A stretch of 64,000 nt of DNA. Source: a bacterium BMS3Bbin08. GTDB lineage: Bacteria > Nitrospirota > Thermodesulfovibrionia > UBA6902 > BMS3Bbin08. The translations under genes were made by a program, and so were the position numbers. Within the stretch, counting starts at the first letter, position 1; every line of letters starts with the position of its first letter. The DNA lies in contig BDTR01000030.1 of NCBI GenBank assembly GCA_002897775.1, positions 62,001 to 126,000 of the forward strand. The letters are read 5' to 3'. The notes under the pieces were generated by a model. It saw only the letters and a list, made by a program, of their open reading frames with translations. It searched no databases and had not been told where the DNA came from. Below, in pieces: positions 45,688 to 53,766 of this stretch.

Positions 45688-47029
45688 AACTGTCAATTGC
45701 CCTTGCCGCGCGTTTTCCCACGCCCATCGCGCTTATAACCGTGGCAGCTCCTGTTGTGATATCGCCTCCGGCAAAGATCCTTTTTAAGTTGGTCCTTCCG
45801 TTTTTGTCGGCAACAATGTAGCCGTCTCCCCAGAGTTTGAGTTTTTTAACAGAGCGTACCAGCAGGGGGTTGGACCGCTGGCCGACAGCAACTATCACCT
45901 GGTCAGCCCTGATGGAAAACTCTTTTCCCGTGGGCACTGGTTTTTTTCTGCCAGAGGCGTCGGGTTCGCCCAGTTTCATTTTTTCGCACCTTATTGTCCG
46001 TGCCCAGCCCTTGCTGTCTCCGATTATCTCTCTGGGATCAGATAAGAAATGAAACTGAATGCCTTCTTCCTTCGCGTTTTCGATCTCTTCATGTCTTGAA
46101 GGCATCTCTTTCCCGGTCCTGCGGTAGACTATATATACTTTTTCAGCACCCAGCCGTAAGGCGGTCCTCGCGGAGTCCATCGCGACATTTCCCGCGCCGA
46201 TAACAGCGACCCTGCGGGCCTTTTTTACGGGCGTGTCATATTCAGGAAAACGATGCGCGTTCATCAGGTTCACCCGGGTAAGGAACTCCGAAGCAAAATA
46301 AACGTTATTCAGATTTTCCCCCGGGATGCCCAGATACCTTGGCGAGCCCGCGCCAACGCCGATAAAAACAGCCTTAAAACCTTCCCTGAACAGTTCATTC
46401 ACGGTCTGTGTTCTGCCGATCACCCAGTTGACCCTGATCTTTACTCCAAGGCTTTTGACATAATCGATCTCTCTCCGGATGATCTTTTTAGGCAGTCTGA
46501 ATTCAGGTATTCCGTAGATAAGCACCCCGCCCGGCTCATGAAGGGCCTCAAAGACCGTTGTGTCATAGCCCAGCCTGGCAAGGTCCGCGGCCACTGTAAG
46601 CCCCGCGGGCCCTGAGCCAATAACCGCGACCTTATGGCCGTTCGGAGCTTTTACTTTTGGGGTCTGCATCTCTCCCGCCAATATCTCGTAATCAGCGACA
46701 AAACGCTCGAGGTCGCCTATTGAAACGGGCCGGGCCCTTTTACCTTTTACGCACTTGCCCTGGCACTGGTTTTCCTGCGGGCAGACCCGTCCGCATATGG
46801 AGGGGAGGTTGTTATACTGCCTGATCGTTCTCAGTCCGCCAAGATAGTCTTTTTCTTTCACAAAAGAAATGAACCTGGGGATATCGATCTCAACAGGACA
46901 GCCGTCAACACACCTGGGGTTTTTGCACTGCAGGCACAGTTCAGCCTCTTTCAGGGCCTGTTTTTCCGTAAGCCCGAGGGCCACCTCTTTAAAATCATTT
47001 ATTCTTTTTGAAGGGTTCCTGTGACGCAT
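45668..47029 (-). CDS. nfnB: NfnB/GltD-like NADPH oxidoreductase subunit
   Basis: About 453 residues from ATG 47029; the longer frame to 47056 is coded by a repeat. N-terminal [4Fe-4S] cysteines (CLQCKNPRCVDGCPVEID and CGRVCPQENQCQGKC), FAD-binding VIGSGPAGLTVAADLARLG, NADPH-binding VIGAGNVAMDSARTALRLG. With nfnA upstream it forms the NADH-dependent ferredoxin:NADP oxidoreductase (NfnAB, older name SudAB), a bifurcating enzyme of anaerobes. Alone, this sequence could be called glutamate synthase small subunit; the paired gene favours Nfn. Confidence 0.85.
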   Translation of the reverse strand: MRHRNPSKRINDFKEVALGLTEKQALKEAELCLQCKNPRCVDGCPVEIDIPRFISFVKEKDYLGGLRTIRQYNNLPSICGRVCPQENQCQGKCVKGKRARPVSIGDLERFVADYEILAGEMQTPKVKAPNGHKVAVIGSGPAGLTVAADLARLGYDTTVFEALHEPGGVLIYGIPEFRLPKKIIRREIDYVKSLGVKIRVNWVIGRTQTVNELFREGFKAVFIGVGAGSPRYLGIPGENLNNVYFASEFLTRVNLMNAHRFPEYDTPVKKARRVAVIGAGNVAMDSARTALRLGAEKVYIVYRRTGKEMPSRHEEIENAKEEGIQFHFLSDPREIIGDSKGWARTIRCEKMKLGEPDASGRKKPVPTGKEFSIRADQVIVAVGQRSNPLLVRSVKKLKLWGDGYIVADKNGRTNLKRIFAGGDITTGAATVISAMGVGKRAARAIDSFILGHK

Positions 47030-47041
47030 AATCTCTAAAAA

Positions 47042-47111
47042 AGTAGAGGGTAGCAAGTAGAGAGTAGAGAGGAAAAACAGATCTCGCTACTTGCTACTCG
47101 TTGCTCGCTAC
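47042..47111. repeat. GTAG-type repeats in inverted arrangement
   Basis: GTAGCAAGTAG (47050-47060) and its reverse complement CTACTTGCTAC (47087-47097) surround AGTAGAGAGG-like units, so the region can form an 11-bp hairpin between nfnA and nfnB. Confidence 0.7.
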
Positions 47112-47945
47112 TTATTTTTTTTGGCGTTTACGTTTAAATAATTTATACGCTGTTTCTTCCTCTTTTTTGTAAAAGCCCAACCGGTTTTCAAGTTCCTTAA
47201 AATCCACCTCATGACCGTTAAATTCCGGGCCTTCAATGCAGGCGAACCTGGTTTTTCCCGCGATATTTACCCTGCAGGAGCCGCACATTCCTGTGCCCTC
47301 GACCATAAGGGGGTTTAGGCTTACGAGGGTCTTTATAGCGTGCGGCCTTGTGAGCTCTGATACCGCCTGCATCATCCTCACAGGACCGACAGCGACCACA
47401 AGCGCGACAGGTTTATTGCTGATAACCTCTTTAAGGGTATCTGTGACCAGCCCTTTTCTGCCATAACTGCCGTCATCTGTCGTGATATAAAGATCGTCAG
47501 AGAATTTTTTGAATCTGTCCTCCCATATAAGAAAATCTCTTGACCGCGCCCCCATTATCACTGAAATACTGTTCTTTGCCTTTTTCAGCGCCCGGATAAC
47601 CGGATAGAGCGTGGCTCCGCCTATTCCTCCGGCAACCAAAACACAGCGGCCATACCTGGCTATCGGGGTCGCGTGGCCAAGCGGTCCGGCTATATCCAGG
47701 ATCCTGTCACCCGGCTTAAGCGTACCCAGAGACTCTGTTGTCTTGCCCACTTTTTGAAAAAGTATGGTAATGGTCCCGTTCTTTTTGCTGGAATCCGCGA
47801 TGGTCAGAGGAATTCTCTCGCCTTTCTCATTCAGACGCAATACTACAAAGTTTCCGACCTTTGCGTTTCGCGCGATAAAAGGGGCGTCAATTACCATCAT
47901 CTCGACTTTCGGCGCAAGTATCTTTTTCTTAAGAATTTTAAACAT
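47112..47945 (-). CDS. nfnA: NfnA-like ferredoxin-NADP reductase subunit
   Basis: 277 residues of the dihydroorotate dehydrogenase electron-transfer subunit / NfnA family: FAD-binding barrel start, NAD pocket GRCVLVAGGIGGATLYPVI, and a C-terminal [2Fe-2S] cysteine set (GTGMCGSCRVNIAGKTRFACIEGPEF). Pairs with NfnB downstream. The PyrK-like alternative is less likely because no pyrD is near. The gene end joins a GTAG-type repeat. Confidence 0.87.
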   Translation of the reverse strand: MFKILKKKILAPKVEMMVIDAPFIARNAKVGNFVVLRLNEKGERIPLTIADSSKKNGTITILFQKVGKTTESLGTLKPGDRILDIAGPLGHATPIARYGRCVLVAGGIGGATLYPVIRALKKAKNSISVIMGARSRDFLIWEDRFKKFSDDLYITTDDGSYGRKGLVTDTLKEVISNKPVALVVAVGPVRMMQAVSELTRPHAIKTLVSLNPLMVEGTGMCGSCRVNIAGKTRFACIEGPEFNGHEVDFKELENRLGFYKKEEETAYKLFKRKRQKK

Positions 47946-48046
47946 CAGTTTTTATAATCTCCGTTTAAAAGGACAGGAACGACGAAAATAAAAATTATCA
48001 CGCTATTTTAAACAATTCAGCATGCAAAATGCACATCCGTACGTGA

Positions 48047-48748
48047 TCAATAATCTCTGCTGCCGTGAGCAAGGGTTATTACATAGATATTTTCTGCCCC
48101 TGTTTTTTTTAATAATTTCGAGCATTCTCTTACTGTCGCGCCTGTCGTGAACACATCGTCCACAAGCAGAATATCTTTTCCCCGCACGGTTTCCCCGCGC
48201 GTTATCTCAAACGCGTTCTTTATGTTCTTTCTTCTCTGTTTCGCGCTCAATCCGACCTGCGGAGCGGTATCCCTGACCTTAATGAGGCAATCGAGAATTA
48301 AAGTTGTTCCTGTACTACCGGCAAGGTGTTTTGCGAAAATTGCCGACTGGTTGAACTCCCTCTGCCGAAGCCTTGTTTTATAAAGAGGAACAGGAATGAC
48401 AGCGTCTAAAACAGGTGTTTGCATGTCAAGCATCATATCAGCCAGGGCAGCAGACAGCCTTTTGACCCCGCGATACTTAAGCAGGTTAATGGCCTGCCTG
48501 AGGGCTCCTTCGTAAAGCCCGAAACTGCTTGCCCGTTCAAATGAGGGTTCATCTTCGATGCAGCCTTTGCATATAATTGATACATCCGAGACCAGGGGTC
48601 TTCCGCATCTTTGGCATACAGGCCCCGTATATGGAAGTATGGATTGCCAGCACTCCCGGCATATGGGAGCTGTCCTGTGATCAAGCGAAGGTTTTTCGCA
48701 TACAGGACAATGTTCAGGAAAGAATATTCTTAGAAATCTGTTAAACAT
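48047..48748 (-). CDS. comF: ComF-family phosphoribosyltransferase-like protein
   Basis: 233 residues. N-terminal zinc-type cysteines (CPVCEK, CRECWQ, CQRCGRPL, CKGC) and a phosphoribosyltransferase fold ending in the PRPP-like loop DILLVDDVFTTGATVRECSKLL. Bacterial ComF/GntX homologues work in DNA uptake; in non-competent bacteria the role is uncertain. Upstream gap of 58 bp contains a GATCACAGA/CTAATCTGTG repeat. Minus-strand neighbours are gpmI upstream and nfnA downstream. Confidence 0.9.
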   Translation of the reverse strand: MFNRFLRIFFPEHCPVCEKPSLDHRTAPICRECWQSILPYTGPVCQRCGRPLVSDVSIICKGCIEDEPSFERASSFGLYEGALRQAINLLKYRGVKRLSAALADMMLDMQTPVLDAVIPVPLYKTRLRQREFNQSAIFAKHLAGSTGTTLILDCLIKVRDTAPQVGLSAKQRRKNIKNAFEITRGETVRGKDILLVDDVFTTGATVRECSKLLKKTGAENIYVITLAHGSRDY

Positions 48749-48806
48749 ATAACGCAGACAATCACTGATTAATTACAGATGATCACAGATATCTTTTTTA
48801 TCAGCG

Positions 48807-50330
48807 CTAATCTGTGTGTATTATAAGGCTCTTACCTGTCATCTCATCAGGCCGGGCTATGTTCATAAGGTCAAGAACCGTTGGCGCTATATCCGCAAGT
48901 ATGCCGTTGTCGCGAAGTACGGCCCCTTTTCTGATAAGTATAAAAGGGACAAGGTTTAATGTATGCGCTGTGTGAGGGCCGGCGCTCTCCATCATTTCTT
49001 CGCAATTCCCGTGGTCAGCGGTAATTATTACCGTGCCGCCCAGTTCCCGGACTTTTGGGACGATCTTTTCAAGACACTCATCGATCGTCTCACATGCTTT
49101 TATGGCGGCGTCCATAATCCCGGTATGTCCGACCATATCCGGATTGGCAAAATTCAGCAGTATAAAATCATATATGCCCCTGTCAAGCCTTTTTATGGTC
49201 TCCTCTGTCACCAGATAGGCGCTCATCTCAGGCTTCAGGTCATAAGTCGGAACATCTGTTGGAGAGGGAACAAGACACCTGTCCTCTCCTTCAAAGGACT
49301 TTTCCTCTCCCCCGTTGAAAAAATATGTAACATGCGCGTATTTTTCTGTCTCGGCAATTCTAAGCTGTCTCAACCCGTTATTGCTTATAATCTCGCCAAG
49401 GATATTTGTAAGTTTTACAGGAAGGAAGGCAACCGGCAATGTAAATGTCTCGTCATAAAGGGTCATTGTCGCGCAGGAGCTTAGCCGGGGGGATATTCCC
49501 CTCTCAAAGAAAGCAAAATCCCTGTCTGTAAGGGCCGCTGTCAGCTCCCTTACCCTGTCTGCCCTGAAATTAAAGAATATTATTGAATCGCCGTCATTGA
49601 TCTTTCCGGCCGGTCCTGAACCTTCATGAATAACAGTAGGTTTTATGAACTCATCGGTCTCATTGATCGCGTAGCTCTGCCGGACGGCCTCTGATGCTGA
49701 ACCGGCTGTTTCCCCCTCTCCGGACACTATCGCGTTATACGCCTGTTTTACCCGGTCCCAGCGCTTATCCCTGTCCATTGCCCAGTATCTTCCTGATACC
49801 GTGGCGATCCTTACTGTTGGTTTGTTTTGAATAAAAGATTCAAGCTGCGTTATGAAATCAAGACCAGAAGAAGGGGCGGTGTCTCTTCCGTCCATAAAGG
49901 CGTGTATAAATATTTTTTTAACTCTATTAACCATAGCCATATCTATCAGCGCGTAGAGATGATCCAGATGGCTGTGCACGCCGCCGTCCGACACAAGACC
50001 AAGGAGGTGAAGGGCTTTCTCACCGGCTGAGCTCATGGTATTGACAAGGACGGGGTTTTTGATAAAGTCACCGTTTTTTACCGCCTTATTTATCCTTGTA
50101 TAATCCTGGCAGACTATCCGTCCGGCGCCCATGTTAAGGTGACCAACTTCAGAATTACCCATTTGACCGGCGGGCAACCCGACTTTCTCGCCAGATGCGT
50201 CAAGGGCCGTATGCGGATATTCCTTTAGAAGGGCTGAATAAAACGGGGTGTTTGCTTTTTCTATGGCTGAGATTTCAGGATTTTTGCCTATCCCCCAGCC
50301 GTCAAGGACAACGAGAACAAGGGGCTTCAT
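48807..50330 (-). CDS. gpmI: 2,3-bisphosphoglycerate-independent phosphoglycerate mutase
   Basis: Interconverts 2- and 3-phosphoglycerate with Mn2+. Alkaline-phosphatase fold: VLDGWGIGKNPE, catalytic Ser in GNSEVGHLNMGAGR, FMDGRDTAPSSG, metal site TADHGNCEEMME and HT in GPHTAHTLNLVPF. 507 residues. Its ATG overlaps the PilZ gene stop (ATGA), so translation is coupled. No irregularities. Confidence 0.97.
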   Translation of the reverse strand: MKPLVLVVLDGWGIGKNPEISAIEKANTPFYSALLKEYPHTALDASGEKVGLPAGQMGNSEVGHLNMGAGRIVCQDYTRINKAVKNGDFIKNPVLVNTMSSAGEKALHLLGLVSDGGVHSHLDHLYALIDMAMVNRVKKIFIHAFMDGRDTAPSSGLDFITQLESFIQNKPTVRIATVSGRYWAMDRDKRWDRVKQAYNAIVSGEGETAGSASEAVRQSYAINETDEFIKPTVIHEGSGPAGKINDGDSIIFFNFRADRVRELTAALTDRDFAFFERGISPRLSSCATMTLYDETFTLPVAFLPVKLTNILGEIISNNGLRQLRIAETEKYAHVTYFFNGGEEKSFEGEDRCLVPSPTDVPTYDLKPEMSAYLVTEETIKRLDRGIYDFILLNFANPDMVGHTGIMDAAIKACETIDECLEKIVPKVRELGGTVIITADHGNCEEMMESAGPHTAHTLNLVPFILIRKGAVLRDNGILADIAPTVLDLMNIARPDEMTGKSLIIHTD

Positions 50331-50638
50331 TGCAGAGAATCTACATATTCCAGGTATTTTTGAGGAGGATTTATAATTTCGATACCCATGCCGTTCTTTA
50401 TAGACTGAAACGGGGTTTTAATGGTTCTTTTGACCACAGCCTGAAGCTTAAGGGTCTCACCTGAGGGGAGGTACAGTTCCACATCGATTGTGATGCCCGG
50501 GGGAAGTCCCTTTACTGTTCTGATAAATATGCCTTCCCTGGAAAGGTTACTCGTAATTCCTTTGTAAGTTATACCGCGGGCACTGAACGTTATCTCTAAC
50601 CGTTTGATTGTTCTCGTAGAACGCCTTTTCCCACTCAT
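50327..50638 (-). CDS. PilZ-domain protein
   Basis: About 103 residues from ATG 50638 (a TTG at 50653 is possible). Single PilZ barrel: R-rich start (KRRSTRTIKRLEITF), NLSREGIFIRT (the D/NxSxxG motif) and GITIDVELYLPSGE. PilZ proteins bind c-di-GMP; the N-terminal RxxxR is present in loose form, so binding is plausible. Upstream of gpmI with ATGA overlap and downstream of panD. Confidence 0.85.
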   Translation of the reverse strand: MSGKRRSTRTIKRLEITFSARGITYKGITSNLSREGIFIRTVKGLPPGITIDVELYLPSGETLKLQAVVKRTIKTPFQSIKNGMGIEIINPPQKYLEYVDSLQ

Positions 50639-50763
50639 GCAAAAGTTTACCAACCTAAGGGAGTTTTGTCAAAAAAGGGAGATCGAGCGGTTTATGGGGT
50701 TGTTTAACTGAAAAAGCGCTATATATGATCGCCGTGCGGGAACGCGCGCCGTCTGCTGCCGGT

Positions 50764-51114
50764 TTACTTTACTATCCTGTTCTTCTCGTCCAGCCTTATA
50801 ATTATCGGGGAGAATTTTTTTGTTTCTTCTTCGGTATAGTACTCGTAACAAAACACAATGATTATGTCGCCTGTGGCGCCTTTTCTCGCGGCAGGGCCGT
50901 TAAGACAGATAACCCCTGAATTTTCCTTCCCGGGTATTACGTACGTTTCGAACCTTTCGCCGTTGTTAAGATTGCTGACCATAACCTGCTCGTAAGCCCT
51001 GATCCCGGCTGCTTTCAGCAATGTTTCGTCGATCGTAAGGCTGCCCTCGTAATTGATGTTCGAGTCGGTTACTGTTGCCATGTGTATTTTTGATCTGAGC
51101 ATGCACCTTAACAT
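50764..51114 (-). CDS. panD: Aspartate 1-decarboxylase
   Basis: Makes beta-alanine for pantothenate and CoA. Pyruvoyl enzyme: self-cleavage site in YEGSLTID (Gly-Ser), KIHMATVTDSNINYEGS, and NGPAARKGATGDIIIVFCY. 116 residues, slightly shorter than E. coli (126). ATG with GGAGG 4 bases upstream. Between gatC and the PilZ gene. Confidence 0.96.
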   Translation of the reverse strand: MLRCMLRSKIHMATVTDSNINYEGSLTIDETLLKAAGIRAYEQVMVSNLNNGERFETYVIPGKENSGVICLNGPAARKGATGDIIIVFCYEYYTEEETKKFSPIIIRLDEKNRIVK

Positions 51115-51126
51115 ATTACCTCCGGC

Positions 51127-51185
51127 AAGTGAGAAGTAAAAAGTTCTGAAACACTTGTAATTCCTAACTTATAACTCTTAACTCC
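51127..51185. repeat. AACTTATAACTCTTAACTCC-type repeat
   Basis: Degenerate CTTATAACTCTTAACTCC units between gatC and panD, a further repeat family not seen elsewhere in the window. Confidence 0.5.
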
Positions 51186-51187
51186 TA

Positions 51188-51460
51188 TCATTCCATTATC
51201 TTCGGTACTCCGTAAAAGTCATTCACCCTGTGAGGGGCATTTTGGAGGGCCTTGTCTTTTGGCAGGGACGGCTTCAGCTCATCTGTCCTGAACACGTTTT
51301 TCAGGGGGACGACATGCGCGGTGGGGGCTACATCCGCGGTGTCCAGCTCGTTCAGCTTGTCTATATATTCAATTATGCGCTCTAATTGTTTTGAAAAAAG
51401 ATTCTTCTCCTCTGTCCCAAGTTCCAGCCTTGCGAGCAGGGCGATATGTTCGATCTGCAT
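51188..51460 (-). CDS. gatC: Asp/Glu-tRNA(Asn/Gln) amidotransferase subunit C
   Basis: 90 residues with IEHIALLARLELGTEEK, FSKQLERIIEYIDKLNELDTADVAPTAHV and NVFRTDELKPSL, complete for GatC, which stabilises GatA/GatB in indirect Gln/Asn-tRNA charging. ATG overlaps the pcrA stop (TAATG). gatA and gatB are not in the window. Confidence 0.95.
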   Translation of the reverse strand: MQIEHIALLARLELGTEEKNLFSKQLERIIEYIDKLNELDTADVAPTAHVVPLKNVFRTDELKPSLPKDKALQNAPHRVNDFYGVPKIME

Positions 51461-53574
51461 TACAGTTCCTCCAGATGGGCGAATTTCAGAGAAAGCCTTT
51501 TTACGCCTACGGAAGAGAAGTTTACCATGACCCGCAGATCATCAGTGTCGCCGTAACAGTCCCGTACAACTCCAACGCCCCATTTAGGATGCTTTACCCT
51601 TACTCCTGTGATAAACGGAGTTGAATTGAGAACAGCCGCCGACATCTCGGCTGCGATCCGGACGGTATCTCTTTTTTGTCTTTTTTCTATGTAGCGGCAG
51701 CATTCACCGGGCAGTTCGCTGAGAAATCTTGACGGTTCCTGTTTTTGTACCGATGAATACAGCCTTCTTTTCTTGGCGGTCGAAAGAATAAGCAGGTCCT
51801 GCGCGCGCGTCATACCAACATAGAAAAGCCGGCGCTCTTCCTGAAGCTCGTCAGGGTTTTTAATGGTATGGAAATGGGGCAGCAGGCCGTCCTCAACCCC
51901 CGCGATAAATACTACGGGAAACTCGAGGCCTTTTGCGCTATGAAGCGTCATAAGGGAGATGGAGTCATCACCATGGTCCTCATCGGTCGCGCCTGTAAGC
52001 GACGTGATATCTATAAACTCCTGCAGGTTCTTGCCTTCGGCGGAAGCGGCGAGCGCCTTGAGATTTTCAGCCTTTTCCTCCCCGATCCACTCGAGGTACC
52101 CTGTTTGTTCATAAATCTGCAGCAGGAGCTTCCGCAGGTCGCCGTCTTTCTGGCGCCTGAGATCTTCCATGCTTTTTATAAAATCACCGACCTTTCCCCT
52201 CAATGCCGTAGCTGTTCCGTTGCCGCGTGTGGTCTGTTTCATTAGCTCGTACAGTGTCTTGTCTTTTTTCTTTGCCTCGTTCTCCATTCGGGCAATGGAA
52301 GTAGCGCCGATCCCCCTGGGCGGACAGCTAAGGATCCTTTTCAGGCTCAGAGAATCGCTTGGATTGTTGATGACCCTGAGATAAGAAATAATGTCCTTTA
52401 CTTCTTTTCTATGATAAAAGCTGATCCCTCCTATTACACGGTAGGGCAGCCCGTGTTCCAGCATCACGTCTTCCAGGACCCTTGACTGAAAGTTTACCCT
52501 GTAAAGAACCGCGAAGTCACCGTATGAGTGTTTGCCCTTAAGATAGAACTCTTTTATGGAGCTTGCGATAAACCTTGCCTCTTCGATCTCATTATTGGTG
52601 GTGCAGTAGCATATCTTCTCGCCGTCGCCTCTGTCGCTCCAGAGCTTTTTTGGTTTTCTCGCGGGATTTCTGGTAATTATCTCACTGGCCGCGTTAAGTA
52701 TATTTTGCGTGGACCTGTAATTCTGCTCAAGCCTTACTACTTTTGCCTTTGGGAAATCCTTTTCAAAGGTAAGCAGGTTCTTGACCTCAGCGCCCCTGAA
52801 CCTGTAAATGCTCTGGTCGTCATCCCCTACAAAACAGATGTTCCTGAGTTTACCGGCAAGCAGTTTGGAAAGCCTGTGCTGGGCAGTGTTCGTGTCCTGA
52901 AATTCATCGACCATTATGTATGGGAATTCCCTGTTATATTTCTCAAGGACCTTCGGATGTTTTTCAAACAGCTTGACCGTATACATTATAAGGTCATCAA
53001 AATCAAGGGCATTGTTTTTCTTCAACTCGTCCTGGTATCTCATATAGACCCTCGCGAATTTCTCATCAAAACCATAACTGTCTTCGTCATGAGTTATCAT
53101 GAGAAACTGTTCCGGTCCGATAAGAGATGCCTTAAGGGATGATATTTTCGATACTATGCCTTTATATAGAGCTTCATGTATCTTGAATTCCTTTAAAATA
53201 GAACGGATCAGGCTGCAGGAATTATCCTCATCGTAAATTACAAAATTTTTTTGAAAACCGAGCTTATCGATCTCCCTTCTCAGGATCCTGCTGGACTGGG
53301 AATGGAAAGTGCCTATATACGATCCTTTCAGGGCCTTTCCCATAAGGCGCTCTATTCTCTCCTTCATTTCCCGGGCAGCTTTATTGGTAAAGGTCATAGT
53401 AAGAATAGAGGCCGGAGATGTTTTGAGCACATCACTCAGATAGGCAAACCTGTGTGTTATTACCCTTGTTTTGCCGCTTCCAGCACCGGCAAGGACCAGA
53501 AGGGGTCCCTCGGTATGGATAACAGCCTCTTTCTGCTGGGGATTAAGGTTTTTTAATATGGTGTTCTTGTTCAT
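51460..53574 (-). CDS. pcrA: UvrD/PcrA-type DNA helicase
   Basis: About 704 residues. SF1A motifs in order: AGAGSGKTRVITHR, TFTNKAAREMKERI, DEFQDTN, VGDDDQSIYRFRGAE, LEQNYRST, TLHSAKGLEFPVVFI, EERRLFYVGMTRA. The C-terminal Tudor-like end (VRVKHPKWGVGVV) is typical of PcrA/UvrD. Acts in repair and removal of RecA/RNA polymerase. Start ATG 53574; frame to 53589 has two more TTG codons. A hairpin terminator precedes the gene. Confidence 0.95.
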   Translation of the reverse strand: MNKNTILKNLNPQQKEAVIHTEGPLLVLAGAGSGKTRVITHRFAYLSDVLKTSPASILTMTFTNKAAREMKERIERLMGKALKGSYIGTFHSQSSRILRREIDKLGFQKNFVIYDEDNSCSLIRSILKEFKIHEALYKGIVSKISSLKASLIGPEQFLMITHDEDSYGFDEKFARVYMRYQDELKKNNALDFDDLIMYTVKLFEKHPKVLEKYNREFPYIMVDEFQDTNTAQHRLSKLLAGKLRNICFVGDDDQSIYRFRGAEVKNLLTFEKDFPKAKVVRLEQNYRSTQNILNAASEIITRNPARKPKKLWSDRGDGEKICYCTTNNEIEEARFIASSIKEFYLKGKHSYGDFAVLYRVNFQSRVLEDVMLEHGLPYRVIGGISFYHRKEVKDIISYLRVINNPSDSLSLKRILSCPPRGIGATSIARMENEAKKKDKTLYELMKQTTRGNGTATALRGKVGDFIKSMEDLRRQKDGDLRKLLLQIYEQTGYLEWIGEEKAENLKALAASAEGKNLQEFIDITSLTGATDEDHGDDSISLMTLHSAKGLEFPVVFIAGVEDGLLPHFHTIKNPDELQEERRLFYVGMTRAQDLLILSTAKKRRLYSSVQKQEPSRFLSELPGECCRYIEKRQKRDTVRIAAEMSAAVLNSTPFITGVRVKHPKWGVGVVRDCYGDTDDLRVMVNFSSVGVKRLSLKFAHLEEL

Positions 53575-53615
53575 CAAGTCTTCTTGCAACTAACTGCACC
53601 TATAAAAAACAACAA

Positions 53616-53636
53616 AAGAGGCTATTCAACCCTCTT
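53616..53636 (-). terminator. Candidate terminator after glmS
   Basis: On the minus strand AAGAGG (53636-53631), loop of 9, CCTCTT (53621-53616), followed by TTGTTGTTTTTT. It lies between glmS and pcrA. Confidence 0.6.
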
Positions 53637-53766
53637 CTGGTTTTAAACTTCGGCGCTGAGACAACAACATCAGTTGTGCTTTCGGCTTATATATACTTTA
53701 ACAGATTTTCCATTAAAAATGGTATCGTTGCCTGTTTTTTTGTACTCTGAGACTTTCCCCCGGGTT

